45,499 nt of DNA from the NCBI GenBank assembly GCA_948616425.1, contig CAPGBJ010000114.1:1-45499 (forward strand), written 5' to 3'. Origin of the DNA: an uncultured Oscillospiraceae bacterium (lineage in GTDB: Bacteria; Bacillota; Clostridia; Oscillospirales; Oscillospiraceae). A program made the position numbers and the translations under genes. Positions 1 through 6,683 of the stretch are shown here, piece after piece (position 1 is the first letter of the stretch; every line of letters begins with the position of its first letter). The notes beneath the pieces are model-generated. The model saw only the letters and a list, made by a program, of their open reading frames with translations, ran no database searches and was not told the origin of the DNA.

Positions 1-2
1 AT

Positions 3-239
3 AATATTTGGGCCGCAATCGCCAACGGGAACCCCTACCCGGCGCATGAGGCTTATATTCGTAGCAGACGGTCAGGCCCGGAGCATGAGCAACAGCGAAG
101 TGCTCTGCGCTCTGCTTTGTGGCGTGTGCTGGGGACAGAGGAACAGCAAGCAGAAATGATGTTGCCCGCCGCCGAGGAAGCAATACAAATCGCCATAGCA
201 AGACTGAAAGACTGGCTTGACGGGTATCACTTTCGTTAA
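3..239 (+). CDS. Partial unknown protein, 3' end only
   Basis: An open frame enters from the left edge and stops at TAA 237-239, giving 78 residues ending DWLDGYHFR. The visible part is rich in Arg, Glu and Gln and has no membrane segment, signal peptide or recognisable motif. It is followed at once by a strong hairpin (247-279). I do not recognise the family. It lies within the integrated element whose integrase is at 1876-2811, so it is probably an accessory gene of that element. The start is outside the window. Confidence 0.55.
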   Translation, partial: NIWAAIANGNPYPAHEAYIRSRRSGPEHEQQRSALRSALWRVLGTEEQQAEMMLPAAEEAIQIAIARLKDWLDGYHFR

Positions 240-246
240 GACCGCC

Positions 247-279
247 GAGGCGGGAGAGGTTTGCAACCTCTCCCGCCTC
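247..279. terminator. Perfect hairpin between convergent genes
   Basis: Two 15-base arms (gaggcgggagaggtt and aacctctcccgcctc) flank a 3-base loop. It sits just after the stop of the left-edge gene and at the end of the minus-strand HTH unit, so it may end both transcripts. The T-run on either side is weak, so termination is inferred from position and stem strength. Confidence 0.6.
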
Positions 280-374
280 TATTCTTCATCGTCTGTTTTG
301 GTGTCGGGCTTTTTCTCCCATCCTAAAATTTCCTCCATGATGAGGGCGAGGGGCAAGTCTGTATCTGGGAACAT
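279..374 (-). CDS. Possible 31-residue small protein downstream of the HTH gene
   Basis: A short minus-strand frame starts ATG at 374 (or TTG at 380) and ends TAG at 281-279. It begins MFPDTDLPLALIMEEILGWE and has an acidic tail DTKTDDEE. It follows the stop of the HTH gene by about 11 bases, preceded by a weak gagcg ribosome-site-like sequence, so it could be translated from the same message. No homology is recognised. A chance ORF remains possible. Confidence 0.35.
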   Translation of the reverse strand: MFPDTDLPLALIMEEILGWEKKPDTKTDDEE

Positions 375-385
375 CGGCAACGCTC

Positions 386-592
386 CTATTCTCTGACGTA
401 TTCTATTAAATCCCCCGGCTGACAATCAAGTAACGCGCAAATGGTATCCAGCGTTTTCCATGACACCAATTCCCCGTGTCTGATTTGTTGCAAATAGGAT
501 TGACCGATTAACTTTTCTTCCCGTATCCGTGTGGAGGAATAGCCGCGCTCCTTGAGCCGCGCCATTATGTCTATTTTGTATCGGATTGCCAA
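386..592 (-). CDS. XRE/Cro-type helix-turn-helix regulator, small
   Basis: This 68-residue protein is essentially one Cro/CI-like HTH domain: MARLKERGYSSTRIRE, then KLIGQSYLQQIRHGE as the recognition region, then the dimer-side helices ending CALLDCQPGDLIEYV, a common ending of small XRE regulators in mobile elements. The start is TTG at 592, supported by aaaggagg about 10 bases upstream. The gene is divergent from the 777 gene and faces three palindromic operators at 638-722, one lying between the -35 and -10 of the opposite promoter. It is therefore most likely the repressor of the element's rightward genes and possibly of itself. Family assignment is good; the regulatory target is inferred. 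Confidence 0.85.
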   Translation of the reverse strand: MAIRYKIDIMARLKERGYSSTRIREEKLIGQSYLQQIRHGELVSWKTLDTICALLDCQPGDLIEYVRE

Positions 593-637
593 AAAAAATC
601 GCCTCCTTTTCCATTGTCCTTATTGTATCACCGTTTT

Positions 638-722
638 ACACTAAAATCAAGTGCTAAAATCGACAAAAACAGCACGAATATTTAGTGCAAAATGCCAATG
701 GACAGCACGAGATATTAGTGCT
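638..722. promoter_or_regulatory. Three evenly spaced operator palindromes
   Basis: Three sites of the form GCAC-N9-GTGC occur at 638-654 (acac variant), 672-688 and 705-721, with centres 34 and 33 bp apart, about three helical turns. The last two are perfect in the GCAC/GTGC half-sites. They fill the gap between the divergent HTH gene and the 777 gene. The spacing puts all three on nearly the same helix face, which suits cooperative binding by the small HTH protein. Confidence 0.75.
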
Positions 723-727
723 ATAAT
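699..727 (+). promoter_or_regulatory. Sigma-A promoter of the rightward element genes
   Basis: A -35 box TGGACA (699-704) and -10 box TATAAT (722-727) are separated by exactly 17 bases, and that spacer is the third operator palindrome (705-721). A protein bound there would block polymerase directly. Confidence 0.75.
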
Positions 728-776
728 ATAGACAGTTAAGGGGAACACCCCAAATAAAACAAAAGGAGATTTGAAC

Positions 777-1055
777 ATGAGCAGAAACGAATTGGTTGCC
801 AAGATTGAAGCCCTCAACGAATGGGAGGTCGTCATTGAAGAAGCCAGGGCAGAGGCCGAAGCCATCCGGGACAGTATCAAGGCTGAAATGCTGGAGCGGG
901 AAACAGAGGAATTGACCGCTGGACAGTACATCGTGCGCTGGACTTCTGTTATCTCCAACAGGTTCGATACCACCGCCTTTAAGAAAGTCATGCCAGACGT
1001 TTACAAAGCCTATACGAAAGCCGTTTCCAGCCGCCGCTTTTCCATCAGCGCATAA
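777..1055 (+). CDS. Small phage-like conserved protein
   Basis: The protein has 92 residues. The N-terminal half is a charged helix (LVAKIEALNEWEVVIEEARAE). The C-terminal half has an RW-SNRFDTTAF--YKAYTK--SSRRFSI pattern that I associate with small proteins beside recombination genes in Clostridial phages and conjugative elements. ATG 777 is chosen over the in-frame TTG 771 because aaggag at 762-767 is well spaced for ATG and too close to TTG. It is the first gene after the repressed promoter. Function is unknown and the family resemblance is from memory. Confidence 0.65.
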   Translation: MSRNELVAKIEALNEWEVVIEEARAEAEAIRDSIKAEMLERETEELTAGQYIVRWTSVISNRFDTTAFKKVMPDVYKAYTKAVSSRRFSISA

Positions 1056-1060
1056 GAAAA

Positions 1061-1155
1061 GGCCCTTGCGTGAACACCGTCCAAAGTAGACACGCAAGAG
1101 GCCCCACCCGTACCAGCAAAGGAGCGGGCAAGAGATATTATAGCTTGCCCGCTCC
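1061..1155 (+). other. Two strong hairpins between the 93-codon gene and sprT-like gene
   Basis: The first hairpin pairs ggcccttgcgtg (1061-1072) imperfectly with cacgcaagaggcc (1091-1103). The second pairs ggagcgggcaag (1121-1132) perfectly with cttgcccgctcc (1144-1155) around an 11-base loop. Neither is followed by a T-run, so they look more like RNA processing or stability elements, or leader structure for the next gene (ribosome site aaaggag near 1170), than terminators. Confidence 0.55.
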
Positions 1156-1184
1156 ACAAAATCAAGATAAAGGAGCAAAAAGAC

Positions 1185-1832
1185 ATGAAAGAATTGACAA
1201 GCTATAATCGGGTAGCCGGGTATCTGAACAAAATTTTTGACCTGCTGAACGCTGAATTTTTTGAAAGCGCACTTTCAAGGCCCACCATCACCATCCAGTC
1301 CACGCCCCGCGCATACGGTCACTTCTCTTTGCGTGAGGATACCTGGGTTTCCAAGCTGGGCGGGACGCATGAAATCAACATCGGCGCGGGAACGCTGGCG
1401 CGGCCCATCGAGGAAGTAGCGGCAACCTTGCTCCATGAGATGGTACACTATTTCAACTACGAAAACGGCGTACAGGATTGTAGCCGGGGAAACACCTACC
1501 ATAATAAGAAATTCAAAGCGGCGGCAGAGGCCCACGGGCTGAACGTGGAGCACAGCGACAAATACGGATGGTCACATACTTCCCCCAGTGACGCGCTCCT
1601 TGACTTCATCCTTGAAAACGGCTTGACCGACATTTTGATTAACAGAAACGAATACAGCGGGTTTCAGATCACGGGAACGGGCAGACACAGCGGAACAAAT
1701 ACCACCCCGCCGCCGCGCCCGTCCAGCACGAGAAAGTATATTTGCCCCTGCTGTGGAAATTCCGTCCGGGCAACGAAAACGGTCAATATCGCCTGTTTGG
1801 ACTGTGATACGCAGATGGAACTTGTAAAGTGA
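1185..1832 (+). CDS. SprT-like zinc metalloprotease-type protein
   Basis: The 215-residue protein has a SprT-like zincin core with HExxH at residues 84-88 (LLHEMVHYFNY), a likely third ligand at His106 (NTYHNKKF) and a C-terminal zinc ribbon (Cys187/190 and Cys204/207). SprT/Spartan relatives cleave proteins covalently bound to DNA, and forms carried on mobile elements are known but little studied. The start is ATG 1185 with aaaggag about 10 bases upstream. The gene sits between the phage-like 777 gene and the integrase, so it belongs to the integrated element. Fold assignment is firm; peptidase activity and substrate are inferred. Confidence 0.85.
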   Translation: MKELTSYNRVAGYLNKIFDLLNAEFFESALSRPTITIQSTPRAYGHFSLREDTWVSKLGGTHEINIGAGTLARPIEEVAATLLHEMVHYFNYENGVQDCSRGNTYHNKKFKAAAEAHGLNVEHSDKYGWSHTSPSDALLDFILENGLTDILINRNEYSGFQITGTGRHSGTNTTPPPRPSSTRKYICPCCGNSVRATKTVNIACLDCDTQMELVK

Positions 1833-1839
1833 ACTTCAA

Positions 1840-1868
1840 AAATGGGCGGGAATAATCCCCGCCCATTT
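1840..1868. terminator. Bidirectional terminator between sprT-like and integrase genes
   Basis: An 11-bp perfect stem (aaatgggcggg with cccgcccattt) has a 7-base loop. It lies between the converging stops at 1832 and 1876 and has A-rich and T-rich flanks, fitting a shared intrinsic terminator. Confidence 0.75.
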
Positions 1869-1875
1869 GTATATA

Positions 1876-2811
1876 TTACCGCCCCATTTTGATTTTACTG
1901 CCCTCCGCACCTTTTATCTGTGTCAGTGGGGAAAAGCTATCATAGTTTTTGGTAATGTCTGCGTCAAATATCGCGCAGTAGTGTTTTGTCATGTCAAGGG
2001 TGGAGTGGCCCAAAAGCCGCTGGAGCGTGAACGCATTTCCGCCGCAGTCCACCAGATACTTTTTTGCGAATGTGTGACGGAACAGGTGAATACTTGTCTT
2101 TTCCACGCCCCGCCGTTTGTTATAGCTGGCAATACTACACCGCAGGCCGTTCTCCGTCAACTGTGAGCCGTTTTCATTGGGAAACAGGTAATCATCCCCA
2201 TCACCGCCGCGCACCCGCATATACTCCCGCAGAACGCCGCAGAGGGCTTCACAGAGGGGGATAACCTGTGCCCGCTTATTTTTGGTATGCCGCAGATAAA
2301 TCACTTTGTTGTCCATGTCCACATCTTTGATTTGAATATTGCGGATGGTGGCGGCGCGGCAACCGTTATTGAGTAAGAGATTGATAATTGCCCAATTCCG
2401 ATATTCGGGAAAGTCGCATTTCTTCGTGTCGGGCTTCTTTAACAGCTTTTTCAATTCTTCGTCCGAGTAGGTTTCTTTTATCGTTTCCTCCGCTTTGTAG
2501 AGTGGGATATTGAGCTGGGTAATTCCCGCTTCGTTGCACCACGACAAAAAGGATTTGAGCGTCCGCGTATAGCTTTTGATGGAGTTAGCCGCAAGGCCCG
2601 CGTCCCTCATGCTGGCAATCATGGCCTCCAAATCGGCCTTGTTCAGCCCGTCAATAGGGATAGAGGGGGACAGGTGCTTACTGATAGCGGAAAAGTGCTG
2701 TCCGTAGGTGGCAAGGGTCTTTTCGCTGACCCCCGCCGCTTTCTTTCCAGTGAGGAAGCCAGCGAGTGTGTCCGCAACCGTGACGCTGTGTTTCATCTTG
2801 ATTTTAGCCAT
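1876..2811 (-). CDS. Tyrosine recombinase / integrase
   Basis: The 311-residue protein has an N-terminal SAM-like DNA-binding domain (about 10-95) and a C-terminal catalytic domain with all expected residues: Arg152 (NNGCRAATI), Lys177 (HTKNKRAQ), His242-x-x-Arg245 (IHLFRHTF), His269 (LLGHSTLDM) and nucleophile Tyr278 (TKHYCAIF). It therefore looks active. ATG 2811 is preceded by aggag. The gene is the last of the element, 126 bp from the 3' end of tRNA-Pro(GGG), the classic position of an integrase next to its att site. It most likely integrates and excises the element running off the left edge. Confidence 0.93.
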   Translation of the reverse strand: MAKIKMKHSVTVADTLAGFLTGKKAAGVSEKTLATYGQHFSAISKHLSPSIPIDGLNKADLEAMIASMRDAGLAANSIKSYTRTLKSFLSWCNEAGITQLNIPLYKAEETIKETYSDEELKKLLKKPDTKKCDFPEYRNWAIINLLLNNGCRAATIRNIQIKDVDMDNKVIYLRHTKNKRAQVIPLCEALCGVLREYMRVRGGDGDDYLFPNENGSQLTENGLRCSIASYNKRRGVEKTSIHLFRHTFAKKYLVDCGGNAFTLQRLLGHSTLDMTKHYCAIFDADITKNYDSFSPLTQIKGAEGSKIKMGR

Positions 2812-2847
2812 TTTTCAACACTCCTGATTTGTCAAAATTTTTTGAAA

Positions 2848-2880
2848 AATCAAGCGTGCTGTGCGGCTAATCAAGCGTGC
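2848..2880. repeat. Tandem 12-bp direct repeats, possible integrase arm sites
   Basis: The sequence aatcaagcgtgc occurs at 2848-2859 and again at 2869-2880, exactly 21 bp apart (two helical turns), between the integrase start and the tRNA target. Short direct repeats here commonly serve as arm-type binding sites for tyrosine integrases. This role is inferred from position. Confidence 0.6.
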
Positions 2881-2896
2881 AAAAAAAGCAAACAGA

Positions 2897-2935
2897 AAAC
2901 CCGCAAACCATTGTGTTACAACGGTTTGCGGGTTT
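2897..2935 (-). terminator. Terminator of tRNA-Pro(GGG)
   Basis: A 13-bp perfect stem (aaacccgcaaacc with ggtttgcgggttt) lies just past the tRNA 3' end. On the minus strand it is followed by a T-rich stretch, so it fits a Rho-independent terminator of the tRNA transcript. It lies on the element side of the att site, so the element may supply the terminator. Confidence 0.75.
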
Positions 2936-2937
2936 CG

Positions 2938-2962
2938 TGGTCCGAGTGACTGGATTCGAACC
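2938..2962. other. Probable attachment site at tRNA 3' end
   Basis: Integrase, putative arm repeats and then the T-arm and CCA end of an intact tRNA-Pro occur in that order, marking the element/chromosome junction. Tyrosine integrases commonly use tRNA 3' ends, leaving the tRNA whole and a copy of its end at the far side. The partner copy would be outside the window, so the core cannot be delimited. Confidence 0.6.
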
Positions 2963-3014
2963 AGCGGCCTCTTGAACCCCATTCAAGCGCGATACCAAAC
3001 TTCGCCACACCCGG
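2938..3014 (-). tRNA. tRNA-Pro (anticodon GGG)
   Basis: The 77-base gene includes an encoded CCA. The acceptor stem CCGGGTG/CACTCGG has 7 pairs with one G-T. The D-arm, the anticodon arm CTTGA-ATGGGGT-TCAAG and the T-arm with TTCGAAT all fold. The middle of the anticodon loop is GGG, which reads CCC. Its 3' end faces the integrated element. Confidence 0.93.
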
Positions 3015-3045
3015 AAATATAAAGCAGCTTTTGACTGCAAGAGGC

Positions 3046-3074
3046 ATGATAGCATAGTTCAAAAGTTTTGTCAA
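3046..3074 (-). promoter_or_regulatory. Promoter of tRNA-Pro(GGG)
   Basis: On the minus strand TTGACA (3074-3069) and TATCAT (3051-3046) are separated by 17 bases, about 30 bases before the tRNA. This near-consensus promoter indicates the tRNA is expressed despite the adjacent element. Confidence 0.8.
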
Positions 3075-3312
3075 GTGTTAATTTCTTTTGACTCCTTGAA
3101 AAATAATCGTTGCGGAGATGTCACTCTGGCGATTTCGCAAAAATATCCAATCAATATAGGATTTGGACGACTCACGATGCAAGTAAATCCTTGATTTATG
3201 ACTGTGCTTTGGGTATGATTGTGCTGACAAGGGAAAGCATGAGAGCAGATAGTCCATCTTTCAATGTGATTAGGGGCACACTAAGAGGACGAACAAAAAT
3301 AAATCGGGATTA

Positions 3313-3387
3313 TTGTGTGAGCCGGGCTCGAACCGGCAATTTTCAGCTTGAGCGACTGGTCTCCTGACCAATTAGACGATGCTGCCG
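3313..3387 (-). pseudogene. Degenerate tRNA-like sequence (Glu-like D-arm)
   Basis: Read on the minus strand, it has TCGTCTAATTGGTCAGGA, which resembles tRNA-Glu D-arms, and a good T-arm GCCGG-TTCGAGC-CCGGC. The 5' end (GGCAGCA) cannot pair with the 3' end (TCACACA), the anticodon stem is weak, and no CCA follows. It looks like a decayed tRNA or tRNA-derived scar rather than a working gene. Confidence 0.45.
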
Positions 3388-3389
3388 TT

Positions 3390-3468
3390 TGGAGATAGGG
3401 GCCGGACTTGAACCGGTGAAATAACAGTTTTGCAGACTGTCCCTTTGGGCCACCTGAGCACTGCATTG
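3390..3468 (-). pseudogene. Degenerate tRNA-Cys-like sequence
   Basis: On the minus strand an anticodon arm ACAGT-CTGCAAA-ACTGT (anticodon GCA, Cys) and a T-arm with TTCAAGT are clear, and the 3' end reads TCTCCA. The acceptor stem does not pair and the D-arm is poor. It abuts the tRNA-like sequence at 3313-3387, so the pair looks like a remnant tRNA cluster, for example from an old prophage. Confidence 0.45.
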
Positions 3469-3584
3469 TGGATGAAATCACTGCATAGGCGGGGAGCCCT
3501 GAACTCTCTTAGGGGGTATTCCTAAAAATGTATAGTACTGAATTGATATAGCTTGAAAGCTATACCTTGGTACAAAAATAGCAT

Positions 3585-3613
3585 TTTACATTTTAGCGTG
3601 GTACATTTACAAT
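3585..3613 (+). promoter_or_regulatory. Promoter of amidohydrolase-carrier operon
   Basis: TTTACA (3585-3590) and TACAAT (3608-3613) are 17 bases apart. The promoter is bracketed by inverted heptamers CTTGGTA (3567-3573) and TACCAAG (3619-3625), with palindrome tatagct-tgaa-agctata just upstream (3547-3564). These are candidate operator sites, perhaps for the LysR protein encoded downstream; no binding is proven. Confidence 0.55.
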
Positions 3614-3681
3614 GTTTTTACCAAGCTAACGTCTTAAAATTATAGAGCAGTCGGCTATATACAGAGGGGAAGGGACACATA

Positions 3682-4860
3682 ATGAAAACTGTCAAAGAGT
3701 TGGTTCAGTCGTATGCGCCGCACGCTATGGAGCTGCGCTGGGAGCTGCACAAGAACCCGGAGCTGGGCTATCAGGAGTTTCAGACCACGGAGTTGATCCG
3801 CCGGGAACTCACCGCCCTTGGCATCGAGATTCAGGAGCTGGACGGCGTAAAGACCGGGTTGACTGCGGTCATCCGGGGCGGCAGGCCGGGCAAAACAGTG
3901 GGGATTCGTGAGGATATTGACGCCCTCCCCCTGACTGAGGAGACCGGACTGGCCTGCGCCAGCGTCAATGGCAGTGCGCACGCCTGCGGACACGATATTC
4001 ACTGTGCCAGTCTGCTGCTCACTGCCCGCATTCTTCAGGATATGCGAGAGGAATTAGCGGGCAATGTCCGCCTGATTTTCCAGCCCGCTGAGGAGATTGG
4101 GACCGGGGCTAAGAGCATCATTGCGGCCGGCATAATGGAGTTGGAGCCGAAATGTGACTGCGTGATTGGCTTCCACTGCTCTCCTGAGATCGACGTAGGT
4201 ACCATCGGTCTGATTACAGGGCCGGCTAACGCCTCCACCGACACAATTAATCTCACTGTGGTGGGCCACGGCGGCCACGGCGCGCACCCCTACCGTTGCG
4301 TTGACCCGGTGATTGCCAGCGCCTATATGCTCACGCAGCTGCAGACAGTGGTCTCCCGGGAGAACCCTGCGGTTCAGCCGGCGGTGCTCACCTTTGGCAC
4401 CATTCAGGGCGGCGTGGCCAACAACGTTATCCCCACTGAAGTCAAGATGGGCGGCACCCTTCGGGCATTCCATGAGGAGGGGCGGCGCAAGATGTGGGAC
4501 GCTATCCGCCGGATCGCCTCCTGCTCCTGTGAGGCTATGCGGGCCGAGGCGATTGTAGAGATTCAGGAGGGGATTCCCTGCCTGTTTAACGACGCCGAGG
4601 TCATTGAGCGCCTGCGCGCCGCAGCCGGGACCGTGCTGGGTGAGGAGCACATCTACAGTATTCCCAACCCCTCCCCCGGGTCGGACGACTTTGCCCTTTT
4701 CTCTCAGATGATGCCTGGGGCGCAGTTCCGGGTGGGAACTGGGACGGAGGACCCCCAAACCCGCATCGGTCTGCACAACCCCAAGAATATTTTCTCTGAG
4801 GAGGCTGTCTCCGTAGGGGCCGCGGTTATGGCCCAGTACACGGTGGACTATTTGAAGTGA
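3682..4860 (+). CDS. M20 family metallo-amidohydrolase (N-acyl amino acid hydrolase type)
   Basis: The 392-residue protein matches the M20D aminoacylase/hippurate hydrolase family in length and motifs: the metal-binding HACGHDIH (residues about 98-105), QPAEEIGTGAKSI, the dimerisation-domain GHGGHGAHPY, and the late PGSDDFALF and GLHNP segments. Members cleave N-acyl or N-aroyl amino acids, or short peptides, in the cytoplasm. ATG 3682 follows gaggggaaggg. A DcuC/YfcC-type carrier starts 134 bp downstream, so the pair probably imports and hydrolyses an amidated amino acid. The exact substrate cannot be read from the sequence. Confidence 0.9.
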   Translation: MKTVKELVQSYAPHAMELRWELHKNPELGYQEFQTTELIRRELTALGIEIQELDGVKTGLTAVIRGGRPGKTVGIREDIDALPLTEETGLACASVNGSAHACGHDIHCASLLLTARILQDMREELAGNVRLIFQPAEEIGTGAKSIIAAGIMELEPKCDCVIGFHCSPEIDVGTIGLITGPANASTDTINLTVVGHGGHGAHPYRCVDPVIASAYMLTQLQTVVSRENPAVQPAVLTFGTIQGGVANNVIPTEVKMGGTLRAFHEEGRRKMWDAIRRIASCSCEAMRAEAIVEIQEGIPCLFNDAEVIERLRAAAGTVLGEEHIYSIPNPSPGSDDFALFSQMMPGAQFRVGTGTEDPQTRIGLHNPKNIFSEEAVSVGAAVMAQYTVDYLK

Positions 4861-4994
4861 CAAAGTTTGGAGCACGGTTTGCTCCACGTTGCGCGGACAG
4901 GCCGGGGTTCAATTTTTGTATCCCAGAAAGAGAGGGGGATAAACAAGAGAGACGGCCTTAGATATATTTCCGAAATTGAGAGAGGAGAACATGT

Positions 4995-6404
4995 ATGGAA
5001 AAGAAAAAAGGCTTTAAAATTCCCACCACGTGCGCCCTGCTGTTTATGTTGATGGTTTTTTGCGCTGTGATGACCTGGATCGTCCCGGCCGGCGAGTATG
5101 ACACCGAGCAGGTGGGCACGCTGAATAAAGTTATCGCGGGTACTTACCATGTGGTGGAAAGCACACCCCAGGGCCCTTGGGCGCTGCTGATGGCCGTGGT
5201 ACAGGGCTTCTATAAGTCCGCTAAACTGATGTTTATGATCATGTTCTGCGGCGGCGCTGTGGAAGTTTTGCAGAAGAGCGGCTCCATCGAGGCTGCCTTT
5301 GGCAAAATTGCGGGCAACAAGCGTCTGAACACGAAAGTGTTGGTTCTGCTTGTCATGGCTTTCATGTCCGTGGGCGGCGCCGCCGGCGTGTTCGCCAACC
5401 CCGTGGTAGCTCTGGTCCCCATTGGCGTCATTCTGGCCAATAGCTTGGGCTACGACGCCTTCACCGGCTTCCTGATCGTCTACATGGGCGCCTACTCTGG
5501 CTTTAACGTGGGCTGGGCCAACGCCTCCACCATCGGCACCGCGCATCCTATTGCTGAGTTGCCTATGTTCTCCGGCTTCAGCGTCCGCGTTATCCTCAAC
5601 ATCATCAACTTTATCATCTGCTACTGGTTCACCATCCGCTATATGAAGATGGTCAAGGCCGACCCCAAGCGCAGCTTGAACTATGAGGCTGGTATGCAGA
5701 CCTCTGACTATATGGGAATGCCTCACGGTGAGTCGGGTGAAATCAACACTGGCATGACATGGCGGCACACTGTCAGCCTGCTGGGTCTGGTTGTGGCCAT
5801 CGCCGCTATTCTGGTGGGCTCCATCAAGTTTAAGTGGAGCTATGACCAGATGAGCACCACCTTCTTTATCCTGGCTGTATTCGTGGGTCTGGTCAACGGC
5901 ATGGGCGTGGACGGCACCACCAAGACCTTTATTGCCGGCTGTGCCAAGATGACCAATGCGGCCTTTATCGTGGGCTTTGCCAACGGCATCTCCATCATCC
6001 TGGCCAACGGCAACATCCTGAATACCATTGTGTATTGGCTGTCCATCCCCATGGGGAAGATGGGTGCTGTCATGGGCGCCAACTTCATGTTTATTGCCAA
6101 CCTGTTCATCAACCTGTTTATCCCCTCCGGCTCGGGTCAGGCGGCGGCTGTTATGCCCCTGATGGTCCCGGTGGCCGATCTGGCCGGCATCACCCGTCAG
6201 GTGGCGGTGCAGGCGTTCCAGTTCGGCGACGGATTCTCTAACTGTCTGTTCCCCACTGCCGGCACCCTGATGGGTGCGCTGGCGGTTTCCAAGACGGACT
6301 GGGCGCGTTACGCCAAGTGGATGCTCCCTCTGCTGGGCTGTCAGATTGTACTGTCTATTGTCAGCCTGACCATCCTTCAGTCCATCGGTTGGACCGGACT
6401 GTAA
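4995..6404 (+). CDS. YfcC/DcuC-type carboxylate or amino acid carrier
   Basis: The 469-residue integral membrane protein has about 11-12 hydrophobic segments, the first at residues 12-32. It shows features of the YfcC branch of the C4-dicarboxylate anaerobic carrier superfamily: a first half with GGAAGVFANPVVALVPIG, and a repeat-like second half with FIPSGSGQAAAVMPLMVPVADLAG and FGDGFSNCLFPTAGTLMG. It lies in the inner membrane. ATG 4995 follows gagaggagaac. The tandem with the upstream M20 hydrolase is the best clue to its cargo, likely a peptide-like or N-acyl amino acid. Substrate is inferred. Confidence 0.88.
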   Translation: MEKKKGFKIPTTCALLFMLMVFCAVMTWIVPAGEYDTEQVGTLNKVIAGTYHVVESTPQGPWALLMAVVQGFYKSAKLMFMIMFCGGAVEVLQKSGSIEAAFGKIAGNKRLNTKVLVLLVMAFMSVGGAAGVFANPVVALVPIGVILANSLGYDAFTGFLIVYMGAYSGFNVGWANASTIGTAHPIAELPMFSGFSVRVILNIINFIICYWFTIRYMKMVKADPKRSLNYEAGMQTSDYMGMPHGESGEINTGMTWRHTVSLLGLVVAIAAILVGSIKFKWSYDQMSTTFFILAVFVGLVNGMGVDGTTKTFIAGCAKMTNAAFIVGFANGISIILANGNILNTIVYWLSIPMGKMGAVMGANFMFIANLFINLFIPSGSGQAAAVMPLMVPVADLAGITRQVAVQAFQFGDGFSNCLFPTAGTLMGALAVSKTDWARYAKWMLPLLGCQIVLSIVSLTILQSIGWTGL

Positions 6405-6424
6405 CCATACGCGGAATACACCGT

Positions 6425-6479
6425 CAAGGGTGCCATAATATGATGGCACCCTTGCTTTTGTAGGATACAAAAGCAAGGG
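6425..6479 (+). terminator. Two overlapping, mutually exclusive hairpins
   Basis: Hairpin A pairs caagggtgccat (6425-6436) with atggcacccttg (6443-6454) and is followed by ctttt, fitting a terminator for the carrier gene. Hairpin B pairs cccttgcttttgta (6449-6462) with tacaaaagcaaggg (6466-6479). B uses the 3' arm of A, so only one can form at a time. Confidence 0.7.
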
Positions 6480-6683
6480 TCATCATCCTTCTTCGGGACT
6501 CCCAATTCGCTTTTGTGTTCCTCCGGGGGAAAACAGCCTTGTAATTCCCACCCCGCAGGGGGCGGGAACACGAAAAAGAGTTGGGACTTTCAGGACAGGG
6601 ATGGATGATGATCTGAATTTGTGCGCCCCCTTTTGGAGAGATGGAGAGGAGGGCGCCGGTTCTCACAGAAGGGAGGGGGCGCT

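Larger units (their letters stand above)
3015..3681. other. AT-rich intergenic region, no credible gene
   Basis: This stretch between tRNA-Pro(GGG) and the amidohydrolase gene is clearly more AT-rich than the genes to its right. It holds the tRNA promoter, two tRNA-like remnants, a palindrome tatagct-tgaa-agctata (3547-3564) and the downstream promoter. An 85-codon frame at 3110-3367 runs through a tRNA-like sequence and has no ribosome site, so I do not accept it. Confidence 0.6.

Noticed and set aside
3110..3367. 85-codon plus-strand frame in the AT-rich gap
   Set aside because: No ribosome site, runs into a tRNA-like sequence on the other strand and has no protein-like pattern.
3567..3585. 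Sigma-54-like motif GG-N10-GC (GG 3569-3570, GC 3581-3582)
   Set aside because: Spacing fits, but the -12 element is poor (tagca), no enhancer-binding activator is seen nearby, and a good sigma-A promoter (3585-3613) overlaps.
4848..6476. Long minus-strand frame (542 codons) opposite the carrier gene
   Set aside because: It is the antisense shadow of a clear membrane protein in GC-rich DNA; its translation is His/Gln/Gly-rich with no motif or ribosome site.
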